Shown: positions 41,231 to 53,422, counted from the stretch's first letter. The stretch is DNA of 64,000 nt from Alicyclobacillus sacchari (GCF_004366795.1 NZ_SORF01000009.1:62001-126000), one strand, 5' to 3'. Notes: generated by a model not told the origin, from the sequence alone. A program made the numbers and translations.

Positions 41231-44200
41231 ATGACTGCATCCGAACTGCGACCGTCCTATATCGTGGGCATCGGTGCGTCCGCCGGAGGGCTGGAAGCGC
41301 TCACGGCCCTGTTCGAACATCTTGCATCGAATACAGGTATGGCATTTGTCGTCATCCAACACCTATCGCCGAACTATCGAAGTTTTATGGCCGAGTTGCT
41401 TGGTGCTCATACGTCGATGCGGGTTGTCCAAGCCGAACATGACATGCTCATTGAGCCGAACGTGGTGTACTTAAACCCACCGCGCAAAAATCTTTTTGTC
41501 GAGAACGGTCGCTTGATTGTTCACGACTACACGGCGGTCAAGGGAGAATTGCACCTTCCTATCGACAGTTGCTTTCACTCGCTTGGGAAGGATGTAGGGG
41601 AGCGCGCAGTTGGCATCGTTCTCTCCGGCACAGGTAGCGACGGATCACGCGGAATTATCACCATGAAGCGCAACGGTGGCAAGGTCTTTGTTCAGGACGA
41701 GTCCGCGAAATTTGATGGGATGCCGCGCAGTGCGCTCGCGACTGGCGTCGTCGATGCGGTGCTGCCGCCCGACCAGATGGCCGCTCGACTACATAGTATG
41801 GCTCGCGGCGAGTGGCCAGCTGGGTCAACATCTCCAAGTGATATTCCAGCAGTCGAGGATAGTGACGAAGAAGTTGATACGCAAAAGTATCAGCGCTTGC
41901 TCGAACTGCTCTTTGAAAATACAGGTATCGATTATCAGGTGTACAAGCGCGATGGTGTTATTCGGCGATTGAAGCGTCGAATGGGCATTGAAAACATCCC
42001 GGATATTGAGCAATATCTTGATTTATTGCAGACACATCCGGAGTCGGTACAGGAATTGCATAAGGATTTGTTGATTGGTGTGACCAGTTTTTTTCGCGAT
42101 CCGAAAGCCTTTCAGATTGTGTACGAGCAGGTGTTGCCACAAATATTTGCAAATCGTGCCCGCGAGCGTGAAGTGCGCGTGTGGGTTGCGGGCTGTTCGA
42201 CCGGCGAAGAAGCGTATTCCATTGCCATGTTAATGCAAGAGTATATGGTGTCAACCGGCATGAAGTATAACGTGAAGATCTTTGCGACCGATTTGGACAG
42301 GGAATCGATCGCGTTTGCCGGGAACGGTATCTATCCTGCTGAAATCGAAAAGACCGTGAATCGGACGCGGCTGCAAACGTTCTTTACGCGCGTCGACGCT
42401 GGTTATCAGGTCAAGCCTGAGATTCGAAAAATGATTATCTTTGCGCCGCATAACATTACGAAGGATCCGCCGTTTATCAATACGGATTTGATCACGTGCC
42501 GCAATATGTTGATCTATTTGCAACCAGATGTGCAGCATCGAATTTTGTCGCTATTTCATTTTGCGTTGCATTCGCACGGGTTCTTGTTTCTTGGACCCAG
42601 CGAAAGTATAGGCCGACTCGCGAACCTGTTCGTACCTATCAATACGAAGTGGAATATTTTTCAGCATGCAGACGCCAGCGGTGCTCTCGCGCTGTATCAG
42701 CAAGCATCGTTGCTTCCTGTTGGTGCCCAAGCGGTAAAGTCCAGCGTCGCGAGACCACAGCAGGCGTATTTTGCAACAAGGCAAACACACATAGGAGGAT
42801 CATCGGATACGGACGAGTTGTATCGCATCTTCGTCGAGGAACACATGCCTGCTTGTGTCGTGATCGACGACAAACAGGACGTCGTGTCGTTGCACGGGGA
42901 TGTCAACAAGTATTTGGCACTTGCCAGCGGTAAACCGAGCAACAATGTACACAAGATGTTCGATTCGTCGATTTCGGTTGCCATTGTTACGGCAATGAGC
43001 AAAATCCGAAAGGGAAGTCTAGAGGTTGTTTACGATCACGTCCAGACCAAAGGCGCGGACCATGTGCGCGTCAGCTTGGTCATTCGTCCGCTGTCGCATG
43101 TTGTGGAGCGGTTTCGCAATTATGTCTTGGTTCTATTCAAAGACGCGGAGCGAACACCGCAGTTTGCATCCACGTACGGAGATATGGTGACGAGTGTCAA
43201 TCAGCACGTGATCGAGTTGGAAAGAGAACTGCAGATGTATCAAGAAAAGCTGCAGGTGACGGTGGAAGAACTGGAGACCTCCAACGAGGAGTTGCAGGCG
43301 ACCAATGAGGAGATCGTCGCAGCGAACGAGGAACTCCAGAGTACGAATGAGGAACTGCATTCGGTCAACGAAGAACTGTTGACCATCAATGCGGAATATC
43401 AGCTGAATATCCAGCAGCTGACCGAGTTGAATAACGATATGGACAACTTTCTTGCGAGTACGCAAATTGGCACGTTGTTTTTGGATCGCGAGATGCGGGT
43501 CAGGCGGTTCACACCGGCGATTACAAAAGAAATCAACCTGCTTGAGGTCGACATCGGCCGGCCAATCTCGCATATCTCTCATCATCTCAAGTACGATGAG
43601 ATGGTTCAGGATGCCGAGAAGGTGCTTGCCACCAGCGTGCCGATTGAGCGGGAGATTGAGAGTAAAACGGGGCATTGGTACAGTGTGCGGATTTTGCCGT
43701 ACCGCACCGCGGAGCAGCCCATTAAGGGTACGGTGCTCACGTTTGTCGATATCACCAGAATGAAGCAGATGAATGAAGAACTGCGCAAGTTGTCATACGC
43801 AATTGAACAAAGTCCGAGCATCGTCGTGATTACAGATCCATCCGGAGCTATCGAGTATGTGAATCCGAAGTTCTGCGAGTGCACGGGTTTTGCACAGGAC
43901 GAAATGGTCGGCAGGGACATCGCGTCATTGCATGTGTGGGGGGAAGACGAGGCGAGCTACGCTTCCGTATGGCGTTCTGTGACGGCTGGGGGACGTTGGA
44001 CGGGCGAATTGCCAAGTATCCGCAAAGACGGGACGACGTATTGGGAATCATTGTCGCTTGTTCCGATTTTGAATGAGCAGGGTGATACAATCCACTACTT
44101 GAAAGTCGCGGAGGATATTACGGAGATCAAGCATACGGAAGAACTGCTCCGCAAATCGGAAATGCTTTCGGCGGTGGGTGAATTGGCAGCAGGCATTGCG

Positions 44201-44830
44201 CATGAAATCCGCAATCCTCTCACGGCATTGAAAGGATTTACGAAACTTATTCGCACCGGATCGCACAGTGAGGCGTATCTGGAGATCATGCACCAGGAGT
44301 TAGAGCGGATTGAGTCGATTATCAACGAGTTACTCGTCCTGTCTAAGCCACAGGCGGTACATTTCAGGCCGGCCAACTTAGTTGCGGTGATGCGCGACGT
44401 CGTGATGCTATTAGAGACACAGGCGTTGCTCAATCAGGTCGAAATTGTGTTTGAAAGCGCGACGGAAGAGTTGATCATCGACTGTGTTGAAAACCAGTTA
44501 AAGCAGGTCTTTATCAATCTTGTGAAGAACGCGATTGAGGCGATGCCAAACGGGGGGACCGTGTCGGTGCATTTGACCTTGAGCGGCGACGAAGAAGTGC
44601 TTCTGACGGTGCAGGATCAAGGGGTTGGTATCCCTGAGGAGAAATTGGCGCGACTTGGTGAGCCTTTCTACACGACAAAAGATAAAGGGACCGGCCTCGG
44701 GCTTATGGTGAGTTTTAAAATCGTTGAGCAACACGGCGGTGCAATTCGTTATCGCAGCACACCGGGGCAAGGCACGACGGCCGAGATTCACCTGCCACTG
44801 CGGAAATCGCCGATGACGGACGCCACGTAG
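41231..44830 (+). CDS. CheB-CheR-coiled coil-PAS-PAS-histidine kinase fusion
   Basis: A 1199-residue soluble signalling protein. Residues ~8-190 are a CheB methylesterase with S17 (GASAGG), H44 (IQHLSP) and D137 (GTGSDG). Residues ~220-480 are a CheR methyltransferase ([10 protein letters not shown] at 321, CRNMLIYL at 423). A heptad-rich coiled coil ([17 protein letters not shown] and similar, ~658-740) leads to two PAS domains (~740-850 and ~855-965). HisKA follows with H991 in [12 protein letters not shown], then HATPase_c with [17 protein letters not shown] and GTGLGL. There is no receiver domain and no response regulator nearby. It has no membrane helix. The ATG at 41231 follows AAGGGGTGA. 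Such CheB/R-PAS kinases are known, but the signal is unknown. Confidence 0.95.
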   Translation: MTASELRPSYIVGIGASAGGLEALTALFEHLASNTGMAFVVIQHLSPNYRSFMAELLGAHTSMRVVQAEHDMLIEPNVVYLNPPRKNLFVENGRLIVHDYTAVKGELHLPIDSCFHSLGKDVGERAVGIVLSGTGSDGSRGIITMKRNGGKVFVQDESAKFDGMPRSALATGVVDAVLPPDQMAARLHSMARGEWPAGSTSPSDIPAVEDSDEEVDTQKYQRLLELLFENTGIDYQVYKRDGVIRRLKRRMGIENIPDIEQYLDLLQTHPESVQELHKDLLIGVTSFFRDPKAFQIVYEQVLPQIFANRAREREVRVWVAGCSTGEEAYSIAMLMQEYMVSTGMKYNVKIFATDLDRESIAFAGNGIYPAEIEKTVNRTRLQTFFTRVDAGYQVKPEIRKMIIFAPHNITKDPPFINTDLITCRNMLIYLQPDVQHRILSLFHFALHSHGFLFLGPSESIGRLANLFVPINTKWNIFQHADASGALALYQQASLLPVGAQAVKSSVARPQQAYFATRQTHIGGSSDTDELYRIFVEEHMPACVVIDDKQDVVSLHGDVNKYLALASGKPSNNVHKMFDSSISVAIVTAMSKIRKGSLEVVYDHVQTKGADHVRVSLVIRPLSHVVERFRNYVLVLFKDAERTPQFASTYGDMVTSVNQHVIELERELQMYQEKLQVTVEELETSNEELQATNEEIVAANEELQSTNEELHSVNEELLTINAEYQLNIQQLTELNNDMDNFLASTQIGTLFLDREMRVRRFTPAITKEINLLEVDIGRPISHISHHLKYDEMVQDAEKVLATSVPIEREIESKTGHWYSVRILPYRTAEQPIKGTVLTFVDITRMKQMNEELRKLSYAIEQSPSIVVITDPSGAIEYVNPKFCECTGFAQDEMVGRDIASLHVWGEDEASYASVWRSVTAGGRWTGELPSIRKDGTTYWESLSLVPILNEQGDTIHYLKVAEDITEIKHTEELLRKSEMLSAVGELAAGIAHEIRNPLTALKGFTKLIRTGSHSEAYLEIMHQELERIESIINELLVLSKPQAVHFRPANLVAVMRDVVMLLETQALLNQVEIVFESATEELIIDCVENQLKQVFINLVKNAIEAMPNGGTVSVHLTLSGDEEVLLTVQDQGVGIPEEKLARLGEPFYTTKDKGTGLGLMVSFKIVEQHGGAIRYRSTPGQGTTAEIHLPLRKSPMTDAT

Positions 44831-44851
44831 ACCTGCGTTCGTCATCGGCGA
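44807..44851. terminator. 17-bp hairpin across the kinase stop codon
   Basis: Arms 44807-44823 and 44835-44851 pair over 17 bases with a single G-U. The loop holds the kinase stop codon (44828-44830). There is no T-run on either strand, so it may act as an RNA-stabilising or bidirectional transcription-limiting structure between convergent genes, not as a classical terminator. Confidence 0.6.
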
Positions 44852-44863
44852 TAGTGATTCCAG

Positions 44864-45424
44864 TCACAGGGCGGCTTGAGCGTGTTCGTGAATCAGAGCG
44901 CGCAGGCTATCCAGTTCTTTCATAATCAGTTCAGCATATACACCTTTTCCTATTTCAATGATATCGCCTTGTAACATGCCCAGCAGTTCTTCGACCGTAC
45001 GGATGGACTGATCCACATGCTGCCAGAGGTCATCTCTCAATTCTGCGGGCTTCTGCACGGATTCTCCGCAGACCAAGCGCTGTTCCAGTCGAGCTACAGA
45101 ATGTAAGACCTCATCCAAGTCGGATTGTCGCGGCACACAGGCTATGAATCCAACCGTATTGCCATCTTCGGATGGCCGCCAGCGGTGATAAACGTCGAAC
45201 AACCCAATGCCTTCCGGCATACAAAAGTTGAGTTCGACTTTGATTCCCGACATTGTTGCGCATAAAAAGCGGGACAATTTTGCACGGCTACCGTGATCGA
45301 TCACGTCAAGCAAGTTTGCAACTTCCTTGCCAAAGGTCGCCTTTGCTGTTTCGGACATGCGAACCACATCGTAATTTTCAAGGATGATGAATCCAGGCAC
45401 AGGTAGATGGTCTAGGGCGTGCAT
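44864..45424 (-). CDS. PAS-like domain protein with helical C terminus
   Basis: A 186-residue soluble protein. The N-terminal ~100 residues (VPGFIILENYDVVRMSETAK ... LLDVIDHGSRAKLSRFL ... VYHRWRPSEDGNTVGFIACV) follow a PAS-like strand and helix order. The rest is helical and charged (LDEVLHSVARLEQRL ... LWQHVDQSIRTVEELL ... AELIMKELDSLRALIHEH) and probably dimerises. It starts 15 bases after the B12-binding gene in the same direction, so the two form an operon. No catalytic domain is seen. A sensor or adaptor role is inferred. Confidence 0.6.
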   Translation of the reverse strand: MHALDHLPVPGFIILENYDVVRMSETAKATFGKEVANLLDVIDHGSRAKLSRFLCATMSGIKVELNFCMPEGIGLFDVYHRWRPSEDGNTVGFIACVPRQSDLDEVLHSVARLEQRLVCGESVQKPAELRDDLWQHVDQSIRTVEELLGMLQGDIIEIGKGVYAELIMKELDSLRALIHEHAQAAL

Positions 45425-45439
45425 TTCGTGTTCTGACTC

Positions 45440-46087
45440 CTATTGTGCGCGGGCTTTGGATTTTTGGCGTAGCGCCAGCCATTCTTGCAATTGTAAAATG
45501 TCATGGATGATCAAGGCGTGATCGCCCACGTAAGGATGCAGGTCGTACACTTGCGCCAATCTGCCGCCAATCAAGAGCGTCGGATGGTGTGCAAGGGAAC
45601 CAAGCTCCTGAACATACGTCTTCAGCTTCGGCAGATGATAGACTATAGATACAGACATGCCAATGATATCCGGATGCCAGCGCAATGCTGCAAGCAAGGC
45701 GTATTCGAGAGGAAGGTCTTTGCCGTAAAGGCGCGTCTCAAATCCGAACTCCGCAAAGCATGATGCTACCATTTTGATACCGAGATCGTGCTGTTCACCT
45801 TCGATACAAAATAGCATGGCCTTGCCTTGTGTCGGTTGCACGGTTCTGGTCGCCTCGCACCGTTTGAGCAGTGCGTCGCAAACAGACGAGGCCAAGTGCT
45901 CATCGGCAACAGAAATCAAATTGGCCTCCCAAAGTTCACCAATGTGGCGCATCGCTTTGCACAGCAAGACATCGTAGATGTAGGCACTGTTTGCACCGCC
46001 CTGTACGTACGTTTGAATGACTTCCCATGCGGCCGCCTCATCGCCTTCCAGCAGAGGCTTTACCAGTTTGAGTGCATCAAATACCAT
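45440..46087 (-). CDS. Free-standing B12-binding protein with CarH-type Wx9EH motif
   Basis: A 215-residue protein with a helical bundle (1-85) and a Rossmann-like cobalamin-binding domain (88-205). The helical part has W53 then E63-H64 with exactly nine residues between (WEANLISVADEHLAS), the signature of CarH/LitR-type adenosylcobalamin photoreceptors. The B12 domain has EGEQHDLG with H100 as the expected lower axial ligand, then SVSIVYHLPK and IGGR. The MerR DNA-binding domain of CarH is absent. The ATG at 46087 has AAGGAG six bases upstream. Being free-standing, it probably acts by protein contact, for example on the PAS-like protein or the nearby kinase. Confidence 0.85.
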   Translation of the reverse strand: MVFDALKLVKPLLEGDEAAAWEVIQTYVQGGANSAYIYDVLLCKAMRHIGELWEANLISVADEHLASSVCDALLKRCEATRTVQPTQGKAMLFCIEGEQHDLGIKMVASCFAEFGFETRLYGKDLPLEYALLAALRWHPDIIGMSVSIVYHLPKLKTYVQELGSLAHHPTLLIGGRLAQVYDLHPYVGDHALIIHDILQLQEWLALRQKSKARAQ

Positions 46088-46269
46088 GGCGGTCTCCTTA
46101 TCTATCCGAGTGCTCCTAGTGCCAACATGACAAGTCCTTCGTAAGCGAAGCCAAGGAAGGATATATGACATTAGTTCAAGCATAGTCGCCCAAACTAAGA
46201 GAAGCAACAGGAAGTTTCCAGTCCTTTGACGCCCGACTTGGATCTCTCGCAGACCCGCTGAGTTGGAGG

Positions 46270-47100
46270 TTATCGGTGTGACGGCTTTGTTAGGAAGTCC
46301 TCTATGGTCCCCGCAACTTCAGCCCCTAACAGCAGAATCATACACACGATGTAAATCCAGAAGGTAAGTAACATTACGAACGTGAAGGCACCATACAGAA
46401 TGGAGTAGTTGCCTAGGTGATGTGTGTAGATCACGTATCCAAAGCGACTTATGTAGATGAAAATGGTCGCCATCAGAGCCCCTGCCAGCAGTGGTACATT
46501 TGTCAGACGACGGGAAGGAAGGAGTCTGTAGCAGCAGTAACAGGTGATAAAGAGAACGGCAGGAAAAATAACCTCACCAATGACGTGCAATAGGTGTGCG
46601 GACGATGCGCTCGACACGTGCATGATTTTGGCGAGGAACATCGGGGATAGCCAGGACATCAACGAAGATCCGACGGTCAACAGCAGCAAGATTCCCATCA
46701 TGGCGAATCCAACGACATATTGAACCCAAAAGGAGCGGCGTGTTTTCACTTCAAAAATCGTGTCGAGCACCTGTTGAAGGGTTACAAACCCGCCAATGGC
46801 ACCCCATAACAAACCGATGAGACCAATCACGCGAATGTCTGCGCGATACATCGTGAGGTGATGAACCGTTGATGCTGCGAATGTCGCCCCGGCAGGTATG
46901 GGCGGGATATACGATTGCAAAATACCCTGGATGAACCGTGCGACTGTGGCGTTTGGGACAAAAAGCGAAGCGATCACTACAAGTAAAGCGCACATAGGCA
47001 TGAGTGAAGAAAAGCCGAAGAATGCGATCACGGCGGCTAATGATCCAATGTTATGCCTCATGATAGAGTGGAGTAATTTGGAAATCAATAACTTTACCAT
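46270..47100 (-). CDS. YihY/BrkB-family inner membrane protein
   Basis: A 276-residue protein with six hydrophobic segments in the YihY (formerly 'RNase BN') pattern. GSLAAVIAFFGFSSLMPM, RVIGLIGLLWGAIGGFVTLQQVLD and the final YGAFTFVMLLTFWIYIVCMILLLGAEV are characteristic. The RNase assignment of this family was an error; the function is unknown, and a transporter or envelope role is usual. It is transcribed alone. Confidence 0.88.
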   Translation of the reverse strand: MVKLLISKLLHSIMRHNIGSLAAVIAFFGFSSLMPMCALLVVIASLFVPNATVARFIQGILQSYIPPIPAGATFAASTVHHLTMYRADIRVIGLIGLLWGAIGGFVTLQQVLDTIFEVKTRRSFWVQYVVGFAMMGILLLLTVGSSLMSWLSPMFLAKIMHVSSASSAHLLHVIGEVIFPAVLFITCYCCYRLLPSRRLTNVPLLAGALMATIFIYISRFGYVIYTHHLGNYSILYGAFTFVMLLTFWIYIVCMILLLGAEVAGTIEDFLTKPSHR

Positions 47101-47181
47101 GTTTGTAGTGTTGCCGAAGTTTGTTCGGAAAAAACGTGTTGAATCGCCTATTGAAGGATCATGACGCCATACGACATCAAT

Positions 47182-47230
47182 AAAAAACCACTTCCTACGG
47201 TGTTCATCACACAGAAGGTAAGTGGTTTTT
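47182..47230. terminator. Bidirectional terminator downstream of tRNA-Pro
   Basis: AAAAAACCACTT and AAGTGGTTTTT form an outer stem with A and T runs on both sides, so it can end transcription in both directions. It lies 30 bases after the tRNA 3' end on the minus strand. Confidence 0.7.
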
Positions 47231-47260
47231 CATGATACCATCCAACTCGTGCTCTTGATC

Positions 47261-47336
47261 TGGTCGGAATGACAGGACTCGAACCTGCGACCTCACGGTC
47301 CCGAACCGTGCGCTCTACCACCTGAGCTACATTCCG
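47261..47336 (-). tRNA. tRNA-Pro (anticodon CGG)
   Basis: On the minus strand a full cloverleaf is seen: acceptor CGGAATG/CATTCCG, a D arm with AGGTGGTAGA, anticodon stem ACGG/CCGT with loop TTCGGGA (anticodon CGG, reading CCG), a variable loop, T arm GCAGG-TTCGAGT-CCTGT and discriminator A. The 3' CCA is encoded (47261-47263), so RNase Z would not be strictly needed for it. Confidence 0.95.
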
Positions 47337-47560
47337 TCATCATCCAAATTTCTGCGCGTCCTTCGAAAGCGGACATGTAGTAATATAGCAGACGGTCGGA
47401 CTGGAGTCAACAGGTATGTTTGATACAGATTTGTCCAGTGGGAAGGGGGCGTCATCGACGCCGGAACCTGACGAAGGCGAACAAACGATCGCCTTGTGTG
47501 GACGGAGCTGTTATACTCGTGGGTAGTATAGCGCAGCGGCGCGCAAAGGGTGATGCGTAC

Positions 47561-49837
47561 GTGGCACGGACGGAGATGGATACAAACTTGATCTTACACA
47601 ATTTAAATGACGAACAACGGCGGGCCGTTCTGACCGCTGACGGGCCGCTGTTGATTCTCGCTGGCGCAGGCAGCGGGAAAACGAGCGTATTGACCCGGAG
47701 AATTGCTTACCTGATTGCCGAGCGACGCGTACCGCCTTGGGCCATTCTTGCGATCACATTCACGAATAAGGCTGCCCGTGAGATGCGCGAGCGCATCGAG
47801 CAGTTGGTCGGGGCGGCGGCAAGCGACATCTGGACGTCGACATTCCACGCCTTGTGTGCGCGAATTTTGCGTCGCGACATACAGCAAATCGGTTATTCAT
47901 CAACTTTTACAGTGCTCGACGCGGCAGATCAGCTTTCCGTCGTCCGCCGCGTGATGCACGATATGAACATCGATGTGAAAAAGTATGACCCGCGGGCAGT
48001 GTTGCATCAGATTAGCCAGCACAAAAACGAACTCCGATCCGCTGCGCGTGCCGTGGATCGGGCCGGATCGCCCTATGATAAGATGGTCGGCCAAGTTTAC
48101 CAAGAGTATGAGCGCAGACTAAAGGAGAACCAATCACTCGATTTTGATGATCTACTACTGAAGACCGTAGAACTCTTTCGAGCTATGCCTGACGTGCTTC
48201 ACTACTATCAAAGCCGCTTCACACACATTCATGTCGATGAGTATCAGGATACGAACCATGCACAGTATGCGCTTGTCAAAATGCTTGCTGAGAAGCGGCA
48301 AAATCTTTGTGTAGTGGGCGACTCGGATCAGTCGATATACGGATGGCGAGGTGCGGACATCCGTAATATTCTCGATTTTGAGCGTGATTACCCAAGCGCA
48401 GCTGTCATTCGTCTCGAGCAAAACTATCGATCGACGGGACGCATCCTGCGCATTGCGAACCAAGTGATTCAAAACAATCAGTTGCGCCGTTCAAAGAACT
48501 TGTGGACCAGCGCTGGCGAAGGTGAGAAGGCGCGCTTGTACCATGCGCCGGATGAACGGGCCGAGGCTCAATACGTTGCAGATCAAATCGAGCGGCTGGC
48601 GCACAACGGCCGCACGTACGCGGACTTCAGCGTCCTTTATCGAACGAACGCACAGTCGCGCGTAATTGAGGAAGTGTTTTTGCAAAGAGGGATTCCATAT
48701 CGGATCTACGGTGGCGTACGCTTCTACGAGCGCAAGGAAATCAAGGATATCCTTGCTTATCTCAGGTTGATAGCCAATCCGGATGACGATGTCTCGTTTC
48801 TGCGTGTCGTGAACGTGCCAAAGCGCGGGATCGGCGATACATCTTTAGAACGGCTTGAAACCTATGCACGCGCGCACGGCATATCGCTCTTTCGAGCGGC
48901 GGAGCGCGCCGGTGAGGCAGGTATCGCGCGCAAGGCGGCGACGGCTCTGGCCCAATTTGTCGATCTTCTCCTCATTCTGCAACAGCAGCGTGTGTTTTTG
49001 CCGCTGACGGATTTGGCCGAACAACTGCTCGACCGATCTAACTACCGAGATGCCTTGGCTGCGGAGAAGACACTTGAATCACAAAGCCGACTTGAAAATT
49101 TGGACGAGTTTTTGTCGCTGACGCGCGAGTTCGACGAGAACGGCGTTATCGATGGCGAAATAGGCGCCCTTGAGCAATTTTTAACGGAAGTCGCACTCGT
49201 TTCGGATACAGATCTGGCTGGCGGCAAGCCGGTTCCGGCTGAGGTCACGAACCAAGTGACCATGATGACTTTGCATGCGGCGAAGGGTTTGGAGTTTCCC
49301 GTGGTCTTTCTCGTGGGGATGGAGGAGGGCGTGTTTCCGCACAAGCGGGCACTCGATTCGCCGGAAGAGATGGAGGAAGAGAGACGTTTATGCTATGTTG
49401 GCGTCACGCGGGCGAAGGAGCAACTCTTTCTGACGACGTGCAGCAATCGCATGATTTTCGGTGAACGCCGCTACTTCACACCGTCCCGTTTTCTGAGCGA
49501 AATGCCTTCGTCCGATGTCGATCACGACGGCTTGTCCACACTGCGTACCGCGGATGTTGCGTTTGGACGAGATACTGGATCGCGCCGGTTGGATCGCGAT
49601 GGTGAGGCACCGCGGCTTGGCTCGCGCGTCGTTGTTCCGCAGTCGTTCGGTGCCGATCTCACAGTGCCGTACAATCCCGGCGATATTGTGGAACATCGCA
49701 AGTGGGGGCGGGGCGTCATCGTATCGAAGCAAGGCGAAGGCGAGCAATTGGAACTGATGGTTCGGTTTGCCGATCCGATTGGTGAACGGAAACTGTTTGC
49801 AAAGTTTGCACCGATTCAGAAAGTCAATGAACCGTAA
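47561..49837 (+). CDS. pcrA: ATP-dependent DNA helicase PcrA (UvrD family)
   Basis: A 3'-5' superfamily 1A helicase of DNA repair and plasmid replication. From the GTG at 47561 it has 758 residues. The motifs are complete: GAGSGKT (I), VDEYQDTN (II), GDSDQSIYGWRGA (III), QNYRST (IV), TLHAAKGLEFPVVFLVGMEEG (V), and YVGVTRAKEQLFL (VI). The C-terminal Tudor-like segment (PGDIVEHRKWGRGVI) binds RNA polymerase in Bacillus. AAAGGGTGAT six bases upstream favours the GTG; ATG 47576 is an alternative. It is followed by ligA, as in B. subtilis. Confidence 0.96.
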   Translation: MARTEMDTNLILHNLNDEQRRAVLTADGPLLILAGAGSGKTSVLTRRIAYLIAERRVPPWAILAITFTNKAAREMRERIEQLVGAAASDIWTSTFHALCARILRRDIQQIGYSSTFTVLDAADQLSVVRRVMHDMNIDVKKYDPRAVLHQISQHKNELRSAARAVDRAGSPYDKMVGQVYQEYERRLKENQSLDFDDLLLKTVELFRAMPDVLHYYQSRFTHIHVDEYQDTNHAQYALVKMLAEKRQNLCVVGDSDQSIYGWRGADIRNILDFERDYPSAAVIRLEQNYRSTGRILRIANQVIQNNQLRRSKNLWTSAGEGEKARLYHAPDERAEAQYVADQIERLAHNGRTYADFSVLYRTNAQSRVIEEVFLQRGIPYRIYGGVRFYERKEIKDILAYLRLIANPDDDVSFLRVVNVPKRGIGDTSLERLETYARAHGISLFRAAERAGEAGIARKAATALAQFVDLLLILQQQRVFLPLTDLAEQLLDRSNYRDALAAEKTLESQSRLENLDEFLSLTREFDENGVIDGEIGALEQFLTEVALVSDTDLAGGKPVPAEVTNQVTMMTLHAAKGLEFPVVFLVGMEEGVFPHKRALDSPEEMEEERRLCYVGVTRAKEQLFLTTCSNRMIFGERRYFTPSRFLSEMPSSDVDHDGLSTLRTADVAFGRDTGSRRLDRDGEAPRLGSRVVVPQSFGADLTVPYNPGDIVEHRKWGRGVIVSKQGEGEQLELMVRFADPIGERKLFAKFAPIQKVNEP

Positions 49838-49850
49838 TACACATGGATAG

Positions 49851-51941
<2,091 letters not shown>

Positions 51942-51993
51942 GGGCATGCCCAGGGACTGGCTATGTCCCAGACCCCGGGCTGCCAGGATCGCT

Positions 51994-52140
51994 TTATTGC
52001 CGCGATTTCAAAAACTCGGGTACCGTCAGTTTTTCCTCCGTTTGAGCATGAAAAAATGCGATCCGATTGGAGTAGCGCCCGGCGATAAAGGCGACCGGGA
52101 GAGCAATGAGAAGACCGATGATGACGTCATGGGTAGGCAA
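51994..52140 (-). CDS. Small single-helix membrane protein (48 residues)
   Basis: Not recognised. The frame reads from TTG 52140 as MPTHDVIIGLLIALPVAFIA, then GRYSNRIAFFHAQTEEKLTV and ends PEFLKSRQ. One membrane helix is followed by an amphipathic, charged tail. AAGGGGG (complement of 52151-52157) is ten bases upstream. A stop (TAG) 36 bases upstream of the TTG shows it is not the tail of a longer current gene. It lies convergent to ligA and divergent from tagO. It could be an independent small protein or a remnant of a transporter. Confidence 0.5.
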   Translation of the reverse strand: MPTHDVIIGLLIALPVAFIAGRYSNRIAFFHAQTEEKLTVPEFLKSRQ

Positions 52141-52294
52141 TGTCGTGCAGCCCCCTTGCGTAGAATGGTGTTGGCCTGTTCGCTACATGTCTATGTCCCA
52201 CACAAAAACGCCATGACAGCCTGTCGCAAATTTCGAGCGAAGACCGAGCGAACTTTGGTACAATCAGGTCGGTAAGGAGATTTGCCTCGTCAGG

Positions 52295-53275
52295 ATGGGA
52301 GGTCGCATCGCCGACATGGTTCCTGGATGGTATCTGTTTGTCTGTTGCGCAGTCGCTGCGCTTATCTCCAACTTTTCGATTCCGTTCATTCGTTCGTTTG
52401 CCTTGCGGACAGGATTTGTGGATCGCCCCAACCAGCGAAAGATTCACCGCGAACCCATCCCTCTGCTTGGGGGACTCGCCATATACATATCGTTCGTCGT
52501 CGCAGCAGGTTTCCTGGGACACCGCCATGCGACCTATTGGGGGATCACAGCCGGCGGCTTTATCATCTTCAGCATCGGCGTTCTCGACGACTACTACAAG
52601 ACTCGCGGTCGTGACTTTAAGGCTTGGCCAAAATTCCTCATGCAGATTGCCGCCGCTGTCGTGCTGGTACTGTTTCACGTGCGGATCAGTGGCGTCAACC
52701 TCCCGTTTTGGCATATGTATTACGCATTTCCAGGTTGGCTGTCAGCAGTTGCTACCGTCTTTTGGGTGGTCGCCATCACCAATATGATGAATTTTCTCGA
52801 CGGAGTTGATGGCTTGGCAGCTGGGATTGCAGCCATTTCCGCTCTGACGTTGGTGTTTATCGCCTTGATGAAAGGCCAGGATATGATGGCCATGCTTGCC
52901 ATTTCACTGGTCGGATCCGCCCTTGGCTTCCTGAAATACAATTTTCACCCGGCTCGCATTTTCATGGGTGATGCTGGAGCGACGTTCCTCGGCTATGCTT
53001 TGGCTGCCATCGCAGTCGATGGCGCCTTCAAGAGTGCGACCATCGTCTCTTTGGTTGTGCCGATGCTCGCGCTGGGTGTGCCCATCCTCGACACTCTGTG
53101 GGTGGTATCACGCCGATTCAAAGAACGCCGCCCCATTTACATCGCCGATAAAGGGCACACGTTTCACCTATTGATGAAGTCTGGATTGACACAGGTGCAG
53201 ACTGTCGCGATTTTGTATCTGGTCGGCGTCTGTTTTTCGCTTGCTTCCATTCTGGTCGAGATCGTCTCCCACTAA
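52295..53275 (+). CDS. tagO: Undecaprenyl-phosphate N-acetylglucosaminyl-1-phosphate transferase (TagO/WecA)
   Basis: The 326-residue polyprenyl-phosphate GlcNAc-1-P transferase starts wall teichoic acid or polysaccharide synthesis on the inner membrane face. About ten helices carry the family motifs: IHREPIPLLGG, GVLDDYYKTRG, NMMNFLDGVDGLAAG, FHPARIFMGDAGA and HTFHLLMKSG. The start is unsure: ATG 52295 has AAGGAG 15 bases away and ATG 52316 has GGGAGGT 12 bases away, neither ideal. Its product could feed the glycan pathways suggested by the glycosyltransferase-sulfotransferase operon. Confidence 0.93.
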   Translation: MGGRIADMVPGWYLFVCCAVAALISNFSIPFIRSFALRTGFVDRPNQRKIHREPIPLLGGLAIYISFVVAAGFLGHRHATYWGITAGGFIIFSIGVLDDYYKTRGRDFKAWPKFLMQIAAAVVLVLFHVRISGVNLPFWHMYYAFPGWLSAVATVFWVVAITNMMNFLDGVDGLAAGIAAISALTLVFIALMKGQDMMAMLAISLVGSALGFLKYNFHPARIFMGDAGATFLGYALAAIAVDGAFKSATIVSLVVPMLALGVPILDTLWVVSRRFKERRPIYIADKGHTFHLLMKSGLTQVQTVAILYLVGVCFSLASILVEIVSH

Positions 53276-53305
53276 GCCGCGCACAGGCGAACCTTGGCGC
53301 CGCTG

Positions 53306-53314
53306 TGCTATAAT
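53306..53314 (+). promoter_or_regulatory. Extended -10 promoter of gatCAB
   Basis: TGCTATAAT is a perfect extended -10 (TGnTATAAT), 109 bases before the gatC start. No -35 is visible at the right distance, which extended -10 promoters can do without. Confidence 0.55.
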
Positions 53315-53422
53315 CCCCAAAGGAACTGTGCGCGGACAAGCCGGCTCAACTCGCCGAAGCGGGGGTGCTCCGTTTGGGCAAGAACAAGTTCGGCTTGACG
53401 GCGAATTGAAGGAGGATACCCG

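Noticed and set aside
46270-47100. Ribonuclease BN
   Set aside because: The name was attached to YihY by mistake; the true RNase Z/BN family gene is at 13227-14171.
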